This document shows positions 61,305 to 64,000 of a stretch of 64,000 bases of DNA, piece after piece. The stretch is from Lasioglossum baleicum (lineage: Eukaryota; Arthropoda; Insecta; Hymenoptera; Halictidae), in the NCBI RefSeq assembly GCF_051020765.1, contig NW_027469570.1, positions 35,484-99,483 of the forward strand. Direction: 5' to 3'. A program made the position numbers and the translations under genes. Each line of letters begins with the position of its first letter. The stretch's first letter is position 1. Below the pieces are notes generated by a model. The model was not told where the DNA came from. It ran no database searches and saw only the letters and a list, made by a program, of their open reading frames with translations.

Positions 61305-62390
61305 CACAGCAGTTTAAATCTCAAAAACGCTGGTTACGTGCTCGAAAGTTTGACTCTCGATTTTGCTACTCGTGCATGAAAATAAGTTTCCCGACTTCTG
61401 AAATGTCTATCAATTTCTTTTCCTGAACATTAAGCATGACACGCCCTAGAGCCGGCTATGTTTCTCGGGTGGTAAAGCCTTCGGCAAACCGAATGACTTT
61501 CCACCAATTGGTAGCGTTCCCAAACTGGTTAACGCTTTACTATAATACGTAAACCGAGAATTAAGGTGTGTATTGCCTAAACCATTGAGCGGATTTACTC
61601 CCGCATTTCATATCTGACAGTCGAAATCACAGGATGTGTGCGGCTGTTGACTTAGCCGATAGGCCGACGAGGAAGGTGTTAACGTTATCAAAGGATTTGA
61701 CCCTCGATCATCTATTTCATAAGTGATATTCCGGTGCCAGACACTAAAGTGTGTACTAATTTGTTTCCCTGATCGCGACGATACACTCTCGAAGTAGCGG
61801 GATAGGTACTCGGAAGGTAAGGCCTTCGACAAATATTTGTCCTCCATGCTAATATTTAACGTTCTGCAATGGTGTCAATCTGTACGTAATTTTTCATGCC
61901 GAGAATTAAGGTGTTTATTGCCAGTACGGTACAGCACATGGACTCCCAGAGCACCCGGTTTGACTCTCGAAATCATAGGATGTGTGATGATAGTGACAGC
62001 CGTTCTACCTTCAAAGAGGGTGGTAACGTTCTCACACTCGGATCTTCTGTTTTATACATGAAATTAATGTGACCGTCACTAATTCGTATACTAATTCGCT
62101 TTCGTGAACACGATGTTATACTCTGGATGCAGACATGTACTACAACGGCATGAATCTGTCCTTGAATATTTTTTACGCGAATTATCGTGTCTAATGCAAA
62201 GACTGTTCAGCGAATGTACTTCTGGAATACCTGAACTTGACTCTCGGTATCACATGGTTGGTGATGCTAATGACATAGCCGTTCTCCTCCAAAGGATGTG
62301 GTAATATTCTCGATCGGTTTGACACTCGACCATCTTGTTCACACATGAAATTAAGGGTGTGACGTCTCTAAAATATTTACTAATTTCTGT

Positions 62391-62850
62391 AAAGGTTGAC
62401 TGTATAGCAATAGGTAAATATCTACAACGGTCTGATACTGTTCATTGATCTTGATAACGTGATATAGCGTGTCTAACTCCAATACAGTGCTGCGGGTGTA
62501 GTCGCGGAATACCTGGTATGTTTCTTGGGGTCACAGGATAGGTGAAGCTATTCGTGATAGCTTCACGGACGGTAATGCATTCGGGAAAATGTTTGACACA
62601 GTGAGACGCTCTATTTTAATATTCAATCCGCCAATTAAGGTATCTATTGCCATACTATACTGCACATTTAATCCCGGATAATATCGCTTGACTTTCAGAA
62701 TCACAGAATATATGATGCTATTGACATAGCCGTTTGAATCTAAAAGAAGGTGGTATCGTTCTCGAACGGTTTGCCCACCGATCTTTTAATTCATGAATGA
62801 AGTTATTGTGCTCGTGACTAAAATGTATACTAGTTCGTACCTCTGAACCT
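62391..62850 (-). repeat. Variant sat1 segment with truncated unit, shared with 19480-19985
   Basis: This segment has the same deletion and private variants as 19480-19985. The 13 bases at the join differ and instead create a hairpin with the left flank (62542-62566). Confidence 0.83.
62542..62566. repeat. Perfect 10-bp inverted repeat with 5-base loop
   Basis: gtgaagctat, tcgtg, atagcttcac. The right arm is not part of a normal unit and looks templated from the left arm. Confidence 0.88.
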
Positions 62851-64000
62851 CCCGATACAGCGTGATAGTTTTTCGTATTGCTAGTCATTCTGGCAGGAGT
62901 TCGAACATACACATATATGTAATGTTCTACAACTTCTTGACGGGCTGCTTTAATATTGAAACCGTGAATTGAGGTGTCTAATGCCAATGCTATTCAGCGA
63001 ACTTATCCTCCGTTTTCCCCGGGCTGACTCACCGATCCACAGGATGGGTGAAGCTATTTGACTTACCCGTTTGTCTTTCACAGAAGGTGGTAAAGTTCTC
63101 GATCGGTTTGAAAATCGATCTTCAATGTCATGTACGAAATTACAGTGCTCGCCACTAAAATGTATACTAATTTGATTCTCTGAGCACTACGTAATACTTT
63201 CGATACAGCGGGTTAGGCTTCGTAAGTAAAACGTTAGATTTTATACTAATTGGTATCGTTCTTAGACTTTTTGACGCTCGACTTTAACATTCAAACTAGG
63301 GAATTATGGTGACTATTGCCAATATTTTTAAGCGGATTTACTCCAGGAATACGTGGTATGTCTCGCAAAAATCACAGGAAAGGTGAAGCTAGTGCCGTAG
63401 ACATGCAATTCAAAGGAGGTGGTAACATTCTCGGACGATTTGACCCTGCACCTTCGTATTGATGCATCCAATTAAAGTGTCCCTCTTCTAAAGGGTCCAC
63501 TAATTTGTTTACCATGAACACTGAGCAAGACACATGCTGGCAAGTATATTCTCGGAGAGTAAGGTATTCGGTTCAAGGTTTGACCTTATAGCAGTAGGTA
63601 CCTTTCTACGATGGTCCGATCACTATATTACTATTCATAACCGTAAAGCCAGGGTGTCCTATTGCCAATACTCTACTGTGGATTTACTCCAGGTATACCT
63701 GGTTTATACCTCGGAATCGCAGAATATGTGAAGCTACTGATCTAGCCGTTCGTCTCTCAAAGAAGGTGTCAGCGTTCTCTAGAGGCTTGACGTTCGATCT
63801 TCTATTCATACATGAAGTTAAAGTACCGTCACTAAATTGTATACAATGTGTTTCACTAAACACGTAGCTATACTCGCGATAACGGTGGTTTGTAAGGCAT
63901 TCCGTGAAAGTTTTGACTTTATAGCAATTAGTAACATTTCTCTCACGGTGTGACACTCGATTTTAATATTCACTCCGCGAATTAAGGTACCAATTGCCAA

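Larger units (their letters stand above)
59261..64000 (-). repeat. Sat1 array, reverse block R5 (about 13 units), runs off the window
   Basis: Reverse sat1 continues to the right edge of the window. It has several shortened units (near 60665, 60905 and 62384). It also has a micro-inversion at 61284-61304 and a perfect 10-bp hairpin at 62542-62566. The array clearly continues past 64000, because the final text tattgccaa-type anchor is in register. Confidence 0.93.

Noticed and set aside
1..64000. Many open frames of 60-155 codons on both strands
   Set aside because: They recur with the satellite period. The forward sat1 strand gives peptides like LPIGIKSNVLPKALPSEKLT and the reverse strand gives others like FSEGKAFGKVFDFIPIGNV. 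They have no domain, no common start and frequent stops between units. Both strands being open in the same region argues for chance composition of the unit.
1..64000. CRISPR array or bacterial repeat system
   Set aside because: Unit length (313-347 bp), continuous homology through the whole unit and lack of unique spacers rule this out.

Overview
This window is non-coding eukaryotic satellite heterochromatin. I find no gene that I can support. About 57 kb is a diverged tandem repeat, called sat1 here. Its unit is about 347 bp, so the window holds roughly 160 units. About 6.9 kb is a second, AT-rich satellite, sat2, with a unit of about 313 bp. Three GC-rich insertions of 511 to 549 bp sit inside sat1. 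The many short open frames are repeats of the same sat1 or sat2 frames and carry no recognisable domain. The tandem satellites, the retroelement-like insertions with target-site duplications and the absence of genes point to pericentromeric or centromeric DNA of a eukaryote. The species cannot be told from the sequence. An invertebrate such as an insect would fit, but that is a guess.

Layout, calling 'forward' the sat1 strand that contains gtcaaaccgttcgagaacgt: forward 1-6497, reverse 6498-14986, forward 14987-17866, reverse 17867-25375, forward 25376-27335, reverse 27336-28904. Then comes sat2, forward 28905-33786 and inverted 33787-35820. Sat1 resumes forward 35821-39892, reverse 39893-55149, forward 55150-59260, reverse 59261-64000. 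The GC-rich elements are at 36773-37283, 50716-51264 and 52750-53297.

The sat1 unit is itself an old dimer of two halves of about 174 and 172 bp, A and B. Both halves start with a gtcaaaccgtt.gagaacgttacca motif and end with a caccttaatt.ca..gt.tgaat motif. At 36153-36511 two B halves follow each other with no A half, which is what recombination one half-unit out of register would leave.

The array shows several layers of rearrangement. One forward-to-reverse junction occurs four times with the same breakpoint and the same private flanking variants (about 6497, 39892, 59260, and in flipped orientation about 17866). A 2,380-bp block is copied 10,590 bp downstream with no indels and 10 substitutions, nine of them in the first 603 bp. 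A short unit is tandemly duplicated at 320-bp spacing. Several small inverted repeats look like replication template switches. Pairs of segments up to 43 kb apart share private variants. The best candidates for something undescribed are the GC-rich element, which has target-site duplications of variable length, and the duplicated inversion junction.
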